Origin: an uncultured Clostridia bacterium | GTDB taxonomy: Bacteria > Bacillota > Clostridia > Christensenellales > Borkfalkiaceae | Assembly: GCA_937912025.1 (NCBI GenBank) | Contig: CALDOZ010000030.1 | Span: 21,616 to 85,615, forward strand | Length of the DNA: 64,000 nt | Direction of reading: 5' to 3' | Shown: positions 33,381-41,817 of the stretch, one piece after another | Layout of the letters: each line of letters starts with the position of its first letter | How positions within the stretch are numbered: position 1 is the first letter of the stretch | Program-made: the position numbers and the translations under genes | The notes under the pieces: generated by a model | Databases searched by the model: none | What the model was told of the DNA's origin: nothing | Seen by the model: the letters and a program-made list of their open reading frames with translations, nothing else

Positions 33381-34676
33381 TTATAAAACTTTAGTACCGG
33401 CAACGAATTTTGCCGTTAAATTTTTCTCGTCAAGCCCTAAATACACGGCTCTTTCCATTCTTTCTGCAAGATTTAAAGTTTGAGGATGAGAAAGCACGTT
33501 ATCGTTTAATACGATAGCATCAAAGTCATACCCATCTTCAAAGCTTCCAACTTTACCGAAAAATTTGCCTCCACCTTTAGTTGCAAGATAAAAGGATTCT
33601 GAAAAAACTAAAGGCTTATAATTTTCATTAACCATTCTAAAATACATTTTAGAAACTTGAATAGCATCTGTAATTGCCCTAAAAATAGATAAACTATGTC
33701 CACCAGCAACATCGCTTCCAAGCCCAACGTTTAGCCCTAAATCCAAATATTTTCGGATAGGCGCTATACCAGAAGTTAAATTCATATTAGATGCAGGACA
33801 ATGCGCAACAAATACACCGTTTTTATGCATAAGTTCTACTTCTTCATCAGTTGACCAAACACAATGAGCCATAACCGTTTTAACGTCAACCCCTATATCG
33901 TCGTTTTTGCCAAACAAATCATATTCATTGTATGAATCGCCGTAAAAAGAATTTTTAGGGCGCAAAAATTTTACAAAATCTATCTCGCCTTTACTTTCTG
34001 AAAGGTGTGATTGCACGGGGATACCATATGCCATTTGAATTTCACGAAGTTCTTCCATTAATTTATCAGTACAACACGGAATAAAACGTGGAGTTAAAAT
34101 AGGCTTTGTTCTTGTAAATTTATCTTTAACCGCATTGATCCAACCAAAAGTTGTATAGGCTGAAACGTCGGCGTTTTTTTCAGTTAAATTATCGCTTGCC
34201 TCTCTATCCATATTAACTTTTCCAACATAGCTAATAAGCCCACTTGCTTCCATTAGTTCCATCAACAATTCGGTAGCATAGCGGTGGCGAGTAGCAAATA
34301 TAACGCTTCTTGTCGTTGCGCTTTCTTTTAATGCTTTAACAAACATATCGTATGCTTTTTTTGCATACTCTAAATCTTCGTATTTCTCTTCTTCGGGAAA
34401 GGTATAGCGATTAAGCCAATCCATAAGTTCTAAATCCATACTTGTCCCACGGAAAGCAAACTGTGGAGCGTGAACGTGCATATCAATCATACCTGGAAAA
34501 ATCAAAGCATCACCATAATCATAAATTGGCAAATTTTTAAATTCATTAGGCAAAGCACTAAATATGCCTTTAGAAACACCATTTACACAAATAACAAATG
34601 CATTTTCGTGTAAATCGAGTTCTTTTGGATTTATCGTTTGACAAACGTTACCCTTAATAATAAAACTATTATGCAT
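33381..34676 (-). CDS. guaD: Guanine deaminase
   Basis: A 431-residue amidohydrolase. The zinc site is HVHAPQF, VQSHLSE, MAHCVWS and GSDVAGG. PQFAFRG and CVWSTDEE are typical of guanine deaminase, which converts guanine to xanthine and ammonia. The family-specific GMIDMHVH start of the barrel is present near residue 60. It is the first gene of a long minus-strand run that continues into the PP2C/STAS/(p)ppGpp genes. A leader hairpin lies upstream. Confidence 0.93.
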   Translation of the reverse strand: MHNSFIIKGNVCQTINPKELDLHENAFVICVNGVSKGIFSALPNEFKNLPIYDYGDALIFPGMIDMHVHAPQFAFRGTSMDLELMDWLNRYTFPEEEKYEDLEYAKKAYDMFVKALKESATTRSVIFATRHRYATELLMELMEASGLISYVGKVNMDREASDNLTEKNADVSAYTTFGWINAVKDKFTRTKPILTPRFIPCCTDKLMEELREIQMAYGIPVQSHLSESKGEIDFVKFLRPKNSFYGDSYNEYDLFGKNDDIGVDVKTVMAHCVWSTDEEVELMHKNGVFVAHCPASNMNLTSGIAPIRKYLDLGLNVGLGSDVAGGHSLSIFRAITDAIQVSKMYFRMVNENYKPLVFSESFYLATKGGGKFFGKVGSFEDGYDFDAIVLNDNVLSHPQTLNLAERMERAVYLGLDEKNLTAKFVAGTKVL

Positions 34677-34725
34677 AATAGTCTCCTTTTAACTATAAAA
34701 CAATAAACGAAGTATAAAACCATGA

Positions 34726-34777
34726 CTATCGGCCTTAAGTAAATTATTTACTTCGTATCATATCTTAAAGCCGATAG
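34726..34777 (-). promoter_or_regulatory. Structured leader upstream of guaD
   Basis: CTATCGGC (34726-34733) pairs with GCCGATAG (34770-34777). The stem continues past one C-A mismatch with five more pairs, and an inner hairpin (AAGTAAA/TTTACTT) is an alternative fold. There is no T run after it, so it is not a plain terminator. Its place before a purine gene suggests a regulatory leader, but I do not recognise a known riboswitch. Confidence 0.4.
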
Positions 34778-34820
34778 CCCAAATATAAAAACCAAATTTT
34801 ATTTAAATTTTTAATACTAA

Positions 34821-35057
34821 TTAAAACCCCATTGGACCGTATGGACCAAAGAATTGACCATATGCATTAAAAAATTCAGTCCAATAACTTTCTTTTGCAA
34901 CGTCGTATTTGTCTAAAACTTTATTTAAATCAGCAACTTTTTGGAAGATTTCTTTAATTTGCGCTTTTTCTTCTTCAGTATATTGTTCGTAGTTATCTAA
35001 TAAATCTTCAATAACTACTTTAAATTTTTTAACTAATTCTTTCTTTTCTGTTTTCAT
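34821..35057 (-). CDS. Small charged helical protein
   Basis: 78 residues. The start is the ATG at 35055-35057, with GGAGGAG upstream; an ATG five codons earlier overlaps that site. The protein is Lys/Glu-rich and helical, with an aromatic-glycine tail ending FFGPYGPMGF. No family is recognised. It follows the GNAT gene and precedes guaD, separated from it by the leader hairpin. Confidence 0.65.
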   Translation of the reverse strand: MKTEKKELVKKFKVVIEDLLDNYEQYTEEEKAQIKEIFQKVADLNKVLDKYDVAKESYWTEFFNAYGQFFGPYGPMGF

Positions 35058-35090
35058 TTTAAACTCCTCCATTTTATTAATCTTGGTTTT

Positions 35091-35768
35091 TTATATTTGA
35101 TTGTTTTCATTTTTTGGTTGTCTTACCATAGCGTAGTGCATAACGTCTGTTTTAGGAACGAATTCTTCTCTTTTAAGTTCAAATCCGTAATGCTTATATA
35201 AACCTACGTTGCTTTCTTTATTAGTTTCTAAATAAGCAACCATTTTTTCATCATCTAAAAATTCGAGCATAGGTTTCATTAACTTACTTGCAATGCCTTT
35301 TCCTTGCGCTTCTTTTTTAACGGAAAGATTGAATAAATACCAATCGTAATTATCGGTAAACTCTTTTTTCAAATTCATAGCGTAATTTTCGTAATTTAAA
35401 AGCCTACCTACTAAACCAAAGCCCGAATGAAAGAATAATTCAAGCCCACCACTCAATAAAAAAGGCATAGTTTTATTGCCCGTAAAACCAAATGGAAGCC
35501 AAGCGGCAAAACCGTTCATTTCGGGGCTATCGGCGTAAATAATGGCATCTTCCGTCATTGTTTTTAATGAAATTTGCATAAGAAGTTTAGACGCCTTTTT
35601 ATCGTATTTACCCTTTGTGAAATAATTGTGTAAAGGGTAATCTTTGTATGCGTCCGCCGCAACTTCAGCCAAATGGTCTAAATCCTTTTTTTGAGCGATA
35701 TATAGCCCTGCTTTTTCTATAATTTTTTTAGCAAGGGGTATTTCAATTTTTCTAACTAATTTGTCCAT
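35091..35768 (-). CDS. GNAT-family N-acetyltransferase
   Basis: A 225-residue enzyme. The acetyl-CoA-binding motif is EAQGKGIASKLM after the strand WYLFNLSV, with LETNKESNVGLYKHYGFELK at the end of the fold, all standard for GNAT. It has about 50 extra residues at the N-terminus. It is transcribed with the small gene at 34821. The substrate is unknown. Confidence 0.87.
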   Translation of the reverse strand: MDKLVRKIEIPLAKKIIEKAGLYIAQKKDLDHLAEVAADAYKDYPLHNYFTKGKYDKKASKLLMQISLKTMTEDAIIYADSPEMNGFAAWLPFGFTGNKTMPFLLSGGLELFFHSGFGLVGRLLNYENYAMNLKKEFTDNYDWYLFNLSVKKEAQGKGIASKLMKPMLEFLDDEKMVAYLETNKESNVGLYKHYGFELKREEFVPKTDVMHYAMVRQPKNENNQI

Positions 35769-35812
35769 GTGCGCACCTCTAAAAGATTGTTTTTGTTTGT
35801 TTATTTTTGCAC

Positions 35813-36700
35813 TTAACCGTTCTCTATAATAATGTTAACAGTACAATTACCGAATTGATTGTCAAATTCCTCTTGCATTTTCGTTTTTAACGCCAGTATT
35901 TCTTCAAAAGTGGTATTCTTTTCAAAAGAAAGGTGTATATCTATCATTGTGATATCCCCACTTTTATGAGAATTAATTGAATGAAACTGCGAGTAGCTAT
36001 CATAATGCCGAGTTAATATATTCAGTATTTTCATTTGCTCTGCTTCAGGAAGCGTTTTATCCGTCAATTCAATCAGCGCTTGTCGAGTACGCTTAACGTA
36101 TCCAAACATTAAATAAATAGCAACAAAAATACTAACTACTGGAGAAATATACCCTCCAACAGTATTATCTCGAAGCAACCACACTAGAAAAAGCGAAACT
36201 AATGCAACACTATCAAATAGCAATGCAGAAAGGGCTTCAGCATAATTGGCTTTAGAAATGGCACTATTATGGGTCTTAGTAATTTTACGTTGTTTAACGA
36301 AAAAGGCAATGTCAAAGCCGACGTTTATGACCTTCAATCCTACTACGGCAATTACAAAATCGCTTGGCTGTTCGGGGAATATGATTTCATAAACTGAAAG
36401 CCCAAGCGCAATTAATAACCCGAAAAATGCTATACCATCACAAAGCAAGGAAGATATGGCTTCAACCTTACCTACGCCATAGTTATATTCATATCGCAAA
36501 TCTTTCGTCAGTTTTTTCGAGAGAACAACTACCAAGCTAAGGCTAATAAGGTACATGAACGAGTCAAATAAATCAATAAAAACGAGCAAATTCCTTGAAA
36601 GAATTGCCGACACTAATACTGCAACAAATGAAGGCAATTCTGCCAAAATTTGAGCAATAGATAGATTTTTCTGTTGTTTATAACCAGTTTTATTACCCAT
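35813..36700 (-). CDS. Cation diffusion facilitator family transporter
   Basis: A 295-residue protein with about six membrane helices (residues 20-210) and a C-terminal cytoplasmic domain of about 80 residues (YSQFHSINSHKSGDITMIDIHL), as in CDF metal exporters. YNYGVGKVEAISSL matches the conserved helix-3 loop. The usual HxxxD metal site of helix 5 appears altered (EALSALLFD), so the metal cannot be predicted. It is 11 bases downstream of the EamA gene. Confidence 0.87.
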   Translation of the reverse strand: MGNKTGYKQQKNLSIAQILAELPSFVAVLVSAILSRNLLVFIDLFDSFMYLISLSLVVVLSKKLTKDLRYEYNYGVGKVEAISSLLCDGIAFFGLLIALGLSVYEIIFPEQPSDFVIAVVGLKVINVGFDIAFFVKQRKITKTHNSAISKANYAEALSALLFDSVALVSLFLVWLLRDNTVGGYISPVVSIFVAIYLMFGYVKRTRQALIELTDKTLPEAEQMKILNILTRHYDSYSQFHSINSHKSGDITMIDIHLSFEKNTTFEEILALKTKMQEEFDNQFGNCTVNIIIENG

Positions 36701-36711
36701 GGCTACCCCTA

Positions 36712-37671
36712 CTAAATTTTAAAAATTTCAGAAATACCGAGCAATGCAATACCTATTATCAAGATAGCCAAACTCAAATACTGCTTTTTTGTCAAGCGTT
36801 CTTTTAAGAATATACGAGCCAATATAATTGTAACAAGACAATAAGATGACGTAATAGGTGCTGTAAGTATCGGATTGAGTGTTACGGCAAAGGTAAATGC
36901 CATTGTTCCCAAAGTATCGCCGACACCAGCACAACAACGTGTCAACTCTGTTTTCTTAAAAGGATTATATACGTGTTTTTTAACGATAAGTAGATACAAC
37001 CACACAACAACGGTAGCAACTGCAAAGCCAACACACTCAAAGAAAAAGAAATCTATATCGGGAATGCTAACTTCCGTTTCTCCAGATACCGTAACCCCCA
37101 TAGCCACCATAGAAGCAGCATCTACAAGATTATATACGATAGGAAAAATTAAAGCCAATGCGCCAAGGCGACGTTTCTTTTTATTTTTATCAAGGCTAAT
37201 TTCCTGATTAGATAATTTTTGCTCTTGAATTCCAAGGAAAACAACGCCCACAACGATTGCAACCGTACCGATAATATCCATAACGCCAACTTTATCAGTT
37301 AAATGAGTGCTATCTGTGAACAAGAAAAAAACGTATAAGATAATTGCGGCGATTGCCCCGTCAATATTTTCAAGTGGAGAAACAACCGAAGCATCAAGAT
37401 GCTTTGTTCCCAAAAGTCCAAAAAACAACGCTATAACATAAAACACGCATAAAGGGATAAGGTATAGATTATCGCCAACCATTTTAATTGATTCTGGCAA
37501 GGTGGTAGAGCAGAAAGCCATAATAACACCCGCCAAAGTCATAACTAATCCCATCCATATAAAAGTTTTATACTGCGATAGTGTGTCTGAATGGTGTAAA
37601 GATTTTTTTAAAAGAATATCCGTAGCGCCCCACAAAACAATGCAGGACAGCGTTAATAAAAACCAAATCAT
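36712..37671 (-). CDS. EamA/DMT-superfamily transporter
   Basis: A 319-residue membrane protein with about ten helices in two repeated halves (residues 1-150 and 180-319), as in drug/metabolite exporters. WGATDILLKKSL lies in the first helix, and the second half ends with RIFLKERLTKKQYLSLAIIIIG-like sequence. The substrate is unknown. It probably shares an operon with the downstream CDF transporter. Confidence 0.85.
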   Translation of the reverse strand: MIWFLLTLSCIVLWGATDILLKKSLHHSDTLSQYKTFIWMGLVMTLAGVIMAFCSTTLPESIKMVGDNLYLIPLCVFYVIALFFGLLGTKHLDASVVSPLENIDGAIAAIILYVFFLFTDSTHLTDKVGVMDIIGTVAIVVGVVFLGIQEQKLSNQEISLDKNKKKRRLGALALIFPIVYNLVDAASMVAMGVTVSGETEVSIPDIDFFFFECVGFAVATVVVWLYLLIVKKHVYNPFKKTELTRCCAGVGDTLGTMAFTFAVTLNPILTAPITSSYCLVTIILARIFLKERLTKKQYLSLAILIIGIALLGISEIFKI

Positions 37672-37719
37672 ATTTATCCTAAGTCAAAAACAGTATCAAG
37701 TCGTTTTATGAACGATATT

Positions 37720-38235
37720 TTAGCTGTTTTCGTTAATATAGTTTAAAAGTTCTTTGCCAACTTCTTCAGCGTTAGCAACGAATTGTAATTTAATCGAGCC
37801 GTGATTTGGAACGTCTAAAGTAATGCTACCGTAGTCAAACGAGAATTTGTGAATAATAAATTCACGCAAAAATCCCGGATGGAAAATATGTGGAACGTCT
37901 ACGTCCATATAACAGTACGAAAGGTCATTAAGCGAAATTTTTGCTTCTTTTTTGCCGTGGAAATATACAAATTCACCATCAGTTTCCGCTAAAACGTTAG
38001 GTAGTTTTTTATAGACGAAATAAGGACGGATAAAGGTAAAATATCCTATCAAGCCAAAAAACAACGCTATGCCAATTACAATACAAAGTATAGTTGGGTT
38101 TAAAAATAAAGTTGGGTCTAAAATAACGATTGTAACGGGCATAACTAAAGCAAGCGCAATATAAATTACAGCATAGTAGATAAGCACGAACTTTAAAAGC
38201 CCAAGTTTATCCATTTTTGTTACGAGAGTTTTCAT
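37720..38235 (-). CDS. Two-helix membrane protein
   Basis: 171 residues with two membrane helices (about residues 15-40 and 45-70) and a soluble C-terminal domain of beta-strand pattern (EFVYFHGKKEAKISLNDL). This topology resembles PH/YcxB-like membrane proteins. No catalytic motif is visible. It lies three bases after the stop of the upstream gene. Confidence 0.65.
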   Translation of the reverse strand: MKTLVTKMDKLGLLKFVLIYYAVIYIALALVMPVTIVILDPTLFLNPTILCIVIGIALFFGLIGYFTFIRPYFVYKKLPNVLAETDGEFVYFHGKKEAKISLNDLSYCYMDVDVPHIFHPGFLREFIIHKFSFDYGSITLDVPNHGSIKLQFVANAEEVGKELLNYINENS

Positions 38236-38238
38236 GTT

Positions 38239-38919
38239 TTACTCCTTATCTTTTTGTTTTTTTGAAATTCTATCAAGCCCATAGAAACCAAAGCCCATTG
38301 CGACGAATGCAACGGATAAAATAGCAATCCACATTAAAACACCCGGTACGCCTTGCGTTTCAATATTCACGAAGAAATAAGGATAAATAAGCGTTGTACC
38401 TGTTGGGGTTAAAATAGAAGTATCAAAGCCTAAAATAGCGGCGTGAATTAAAAGGAATATAGCATAGCCAAGTGGAAAACTTATTGATGCTATAGGATAG
38501 CGCCAAGTAGTTTTTTTCCTTTCATAAAATAAAAACCAATCTGCTATGTACATAAGCGGAAGAACAACGTGGAAACAAATACTACCTATTCTCCAGTTAA
38601 GTTTAGGGTCACGGTCTGCCGCCCCAGCAAGCACGAAGTTAAACACTAAAAAGGTAAGCAATATGCCAAGCATACCGATAAACTTTAAAAGCGGAGTTGC
38701 GGTAACGTAACCATCTTCCTTTCTTTTAATAGTTTGTATTAACGCCACTAACATAACGCCAAAGCATAAAAAGTTGCTAAGGTTAGTAAAGTACACGTAA
38801 AAATCCCATCTAAACAATTTAATATCGTCAAAAATGCCTAAACAAGCAACGCTACCCACAAGTGCCAACGTGCAATAAACTGTTTGATAAATAAGTTGTG
38901 CTGTTCTGTTTTTAATCAT
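38239..38919 (-). CDS. Pr6Pr-type six-helix membrane protein
   Basis: A 226-residue integral membrane protein with six helices. The sequence YFTNLSNFLCF and the WYP-like spacing (TTWRYPIASISFPLGYAIF) match the Pr6Pr family of membrane proteins, whose function is unknown. GGAG lies upstream. It is co-transcribed with the 37720-38235 gene. Confidence 0.75.
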   Translation of the reverse strand: MIKNRTAQLIYQTVYCTLALVGSVACLGIFDDIKLFRWDFYVYFTNLSNFLCFGVMLVALIQTIKRKEDGYVTATPLLKFIGMLGILLTFLVFNFVLAGAADRDPKLNWRIGSICFHVVLPLMYIADWFLFYERKKTTWRYPIASISFPLGYAIFLLIHAAILGFDTSILTPTGTTLIYPYFFVNIETQGVPGVLMWIAILSVAFVAMGFGFYGLDRISKKQKDKE

Positions 38920-38958
38920 AAAAATTTTCTCCTTTAGGTTTTATTAAAATTCAAATTA

Positions 38959-39441
38959 TTATTTGAAAGTGTTTTCAATCGGGTCGTCGTATTCGTAATT
39001 GATAAGCCTTACTCCAAGTTCCGCAATACGCTCTACGTCATCAATCTGCTCGTCGGAATACCAAAGTTCAACTCGTATGATAGGAGTCCTATCAGCACCT
39101 TCGGGATCGCCCATAAAATACTCGGGATACATAAGAAGGCTAATAAAAATCTTTCCACCATCATCGGTATTGCATATAGGAATGATTCCGCCGTCTTGTA
39201 TGTCGCCTTCGTAGCTTTCCTTCCAATTCGCGTAAGGATTTGCGTTGATGTCCCACCAATTGACGCCGTCGTATTCACACACGTACACGCCTGATACTGT
39301 TTTATTCTCTCCATTATGCTCGTAGTTTACAGTAATATTAAATCTACCTTCCTTTACTTCAGGGCGCGGTACGTTAGCGCCACAACCCGTAATGCCAATT
39401 GAGAGCAACAATGCAATTATTACAATAAATATTTTTTTCAT
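38959..39441 (-). CDS. Lipoprotein, paralog of the one at 39486-40004
   Basis: 160 residues, lipobox GITGC (Cys20). The mature part shares with its neighbour KEGRFNITVNYE, KTVSGVYVCEY, NTDDGGKIFISL and the C-terminal INYEYDDPIENTF, so the two arose by tandem duplication. No enzyme motif is visible. It acts outside the cytoplasmic membrane. Confidence 0.75.
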   Translation of the reverse strand: MKKIFIVIIALLLSIGITGCGANVPRPEVKEGRFNITVNYEHNGENKTVSGVYVCEYDGVNWWDINANPYANWKESYEGDIQDGGIIPICNTDDGGKIFISLLMYPEYFMGDPEGADRTPIIRVELWYSDEQIDDVERIAELGVRLINYEYDDPIENTFK

Positions 39442-39485
39442 TTTTGAATCCTCATTTTAAAAAATCAAAGAAAAGCCAATAAACA

Positions 39486-40004
39486 TCATTTTCCAAAAGA
39501 GTTTTTAATAGGCTTATCATAATGATAGTCGATAATCTTTAAGCCGTAAATTCCTTGTATCACTTCAGGGTCGTCAGACGTTTCACAGGATAGATTATCC
39601 TCAGAAGAATACGCTATATACAAAGAAGGCTCAATTACCGAATCGGCAAAATCAGGCTCGCCCATAAAGTGAGCAGCAAAAACTCCTAAACTTAATAATA
39701 TTTCACCGCCATCATCGGTCTCGCCTACACGTACCGTGGCAAAAAAGGTATCGTGTAAATTCTCAACACCCTCGACGGAACCCTCCCAGTCTCTTGTGAA
39801 GTCTCCCCCCTCAAGAGAGAAGGAACGTCCCGCATATTTGCATACGAAAACACCGGATACAGTTTTAACGTCTCCCCACTCCTCGTAGTTGATAGTGAAA
39901 TTAAATCTTCCCTCTTTAATCTTAGGCGCAGGCTCAATTTCGCAACCTGTCAATGAAGTGAAAAGTAAAACAACAAGTGCAAAAATGCAGAATAATTTTT
40001 TCAC
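39486..40004 (-). CDS. Lipoprotein, paralog of the one at 38959-39441
   Basis: 172 residues, lipobox SLTGC (Cys21). It shares KEGRFNFTINYE, KTVSGVFVCKY, ETDDGGEILLSL and IDYHYDKPIKNSF with the downstream copy. Its codon use is noticeably richer in C and G than that of surrounding genes (runs of CTCCC and CCCTC), which may mean recent arrival. AAGGAG precedes the ATG. Confidence 0.75.
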   Translation of the reverse strand: MKKLFCIFALVVLLFTSLTGCEIEPAPKIKEGRFNFTINYEEWGDVKTVSGVFVCKYAGRSFSLEGGDFTRDWEGSVEGVENLHDTFFATVRVGETDDGGEILLSLGVFAAHFMGEPDFADSVIEPSLYIAYSSEDNLSCETSDDPEVIQGIYGLKIIDYHYDKPIKNSFGK

Positions 40005-40030
40005 AATATGTTCTCCTTTAATTTATAATC

Positions 40031-40318
40031 TTAATTAGAAAACGATATAACAAAAGCGATGGCTATAACGATATATGTAACAAAAAAAACTATTAGCGGG
40101 ATTAGCATAGACAAAGCAATGCCTAGCATAATCTTTCGCTTTGCTATTTCGTCTTTCGCTTTGGTAAACAAAATTATCATCCACGTCAACATTGCCAAGG
40201 TAGCAACAACGGCTATCGCTATTGGGATGTATAGCGAACTATTAAACAATCCCATCATAAATAAAACGTCAACGAACAATTCTACTGCAAGCAGAATAAA
40301 GTAAAGTATCTTTTTCAT
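40031..40318 (-). CDS. Small three-helix membrane protein
   Basis: 95 residues with three hydrophobic helices covering almost the whole protein. The start is the ATG at 40316-40318, with GGAG eight bases upstream; the GTG at 40327 is inside that region. It follows a decayed fragment (40324-40452). No family is recognised. Confidence 0.6.
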   Translation of the reverse strand: MKKILYFILLAVELFVDVLFMMGLFNSSLYIPIAIAVVATLAMLTWMIILFTKAKDEIAKRKIMLGIALSMLIPLIVFFVTYIVIAIAFVISFSN

Positions 40319-40323
40319 TTCTT

Positions 40324-40452
40324 TCACTCCATAGAATGTATTTTTCTGTACTTAATTCTCCAAATAACGAATGGGATATAGGTTGCAATTGGTAACAAAG
40401 CACCTATAATACTGTACTCGAATTGGATTAGTATGTTGTAAATTCCGTGTGG
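40324..40452 (-). pseudogene. C-terminal fragment of a membrane protein
   Basis: On the minus strand an open frame encodes about 42 residues, including PHGIYNILIQFEYSIIG and a basic tail KYRKIHSME before a stop. It begins right after an in-frame TGA and has no start codon or ribosome binding site. The HGxYN and membrane-helix pattern hints at a membrane protease or similar protein whose N-terminal part is gone. Confidence 0.4.
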
Positions 40453-40481
40453 TCAGAGATAGAGGCAAAAGGTTATTTTTT

Positions 40482-40925
40482 TCAAGCAACCGTCTTTCTC
40501 ACCGCAATGGCAAATCTGATGTACTCAACAAATACGGCAACCTCTACAGCGATGCTGCAAAACGCTGAAATATTTTTGAATTCAAAGCCATCATGGATAA
40601 AGCCGACGCCCTGTTCGATCAGAGACAAAGAAGCGAAAGCCAAAAGAATGATTGCCCAAACGATATGACCCTTGGACGAGTTTGGTTTTTTCGCAATTCG
40701 CAAGCCTTTGATTCCTATGTAGATGTTAGGCAACGTAAGCAACAAAGAAACTGCAAAAACGAAGATCTTTGTAATATGCAAAATATTCTCGGGTGAGCCC
40801 TCAGGAATTGCAGCGTTGTTGAGGTCACCATACAACAGCTCGGATACAATCTGAAGCAAGGAAAAAAACGCCAAAGCAAGCACTGCGATTGAAGATAATT
40901 TCAAATATTTTCTAGTTTGTTCCAT
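40482..40925 (-). CDS. Four-helix membrane protein
   Basis: 147 residues with four membrane helices (roughly 10-30, 50-70, 85-105 and 120-140). It has a lysine-rich loop after the second helix and a short basic C-terminus. Base composition is more GC-rich than in the neighbours, as in the 39486 gene. The overall shape resembles DUF2975-type proteins, but the match is not strong. Confidence 0.6.
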   Translation of the reverse strand: MEQTRKYLKLSSIAVLALAFFSLLQIVSELLYGDLNNAAIPEGSPENILHITKIFVFAVSLLLTLPNIYIGIKGLRIAKKPNSSKGHIVWAIILLAFASLSLIEQGVGFIHDGFEFKNISAFCSIAVEVAVFVEYIRFAIAVRKTVA

Positions 40926-40998
40926 GTTTTTTCTCCTAAAAAAATTTTTGTGCCATAATCATAGCATGTGGGGCGTTACAAAAGTGTTACAAAAAATA

Positions 40999-41026
40999 AA
41001 AAAAACGGTTATAAAAACCGTTTTTT
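40999..41026. terminator. Terminator of the two-component operon
   Basis: AAAAACGGTT pairs with AACCGTTTTT across a tight loop, ending in T6, about 18 bases past the response regulator stop codon. Confidence 0.8.
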
Positions 41027-41043
41027 AATAATTCGTTATCACG

Positions 41044-41817
41044 CTATTTAAATTGTAGATAAGCACAAGTTTCGTTTGCCCAACTAAATTGTGTCATATA
41101 CTCACCCAAAAACTCTGGTTTGCCCGTTTCTAAATAACTAAAATAATCACATTTAATTAAACTTGTATCAACGCGATAAAACGGGGTTTCGTGACAAAAC
41201 GCAGCGTCAGCACCCACCGTTTTTAAGGTGTTTTTTAAGTCCATTATAAGTTGACGAAGATATGCGGTATTTTTTACGTCGTCAGTATCGTCGGGGAATA
41301 GCACAGCGCATATTTGTTTTGCCGTCATACCTGCGCCCTTTCTATCAACTAAAAAGGCAAATAATTCTTTTGTTCTTGAACGTTTAAAAGATAACACCTC
41401 TCCTTTAACGTAAATTTCAAAATTGCCAAAGCATTTGACTTCTAATAATTTTTCTTTTTTTCTAACACCTTTAATATTATCAATTTCGTTTTGTACGTCT
41501 TCTGCCGAAATTGGTTTCATTAAATAACCCGATGCGTGAAGTTTAAAAGCTGGTATAGCGTATTCTTCATACCCCGTACAAAACACAATTTTACTATTTG
41601 GGCGAAGGTTAAGAATCTTTTCAGCAAGAGTAATACCACCCATACCACGCATATTTATATCTAAAAATGCAACGTCTATAGGGTTTTCTTCTACGTAGTT
41701 AAGCGCTTTTTCTGGGTTTGAAAATTTTACAACTTCTTTAACGTCGGGCGATGCGCTAATAGCCCTAACAAGCGCACGAAGCATCAATTCTTCATCGTCA
41801 ACTGCTATTACTATCAT
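41044..41817 (-). CDS. Response regulator with SARP/BTAD-like output domain
   Basis: 257 residues. The receiver domain (1-120) has the acidic DDEE pocket, phosphoacceptor Asp in VAFLDINMRGMGG, and a Lys in LMKPIS. The C-terminal part (about 125-225), beginning LEVKCFGNFEIYVKGEVL, is a winged-helix of the transcriptional-activator type seen before BTAD domains, rather than the LytTR domain common with this kinase type. It overlaps the kinase gene by four bases. Confidence 0.87.
   Translation of the reverse strand: MIVIAVDDEELMLRALVRAISASPDVKEVVKFSNPEKALNYVEENPIDVAFLDINMRGMGGITLAEKILNLRPNSKIVFCTGYEEYAIPAFKLHASGYLMKPISAEDVQNEIDNIKGVRKKEKLLEVKCFGNFEIYVKGEVLSFKRSRTKELFAFLVDRKGAGMTAKQICAVLFPDDTDDVKNTAYLRQLIMDLKNTLKTVGADAAFCHETPFYRVDTSLIKCDYFSYLETGKPEFLGEYMTQFSWANETCAYLQFK

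Noticed and set aside
34726..34777. Purine riboswitch before guaD
   Set aside because: The fold is a single long hairpin. It lacks the three-way junction with conserved loop bases of purine riboswitches.
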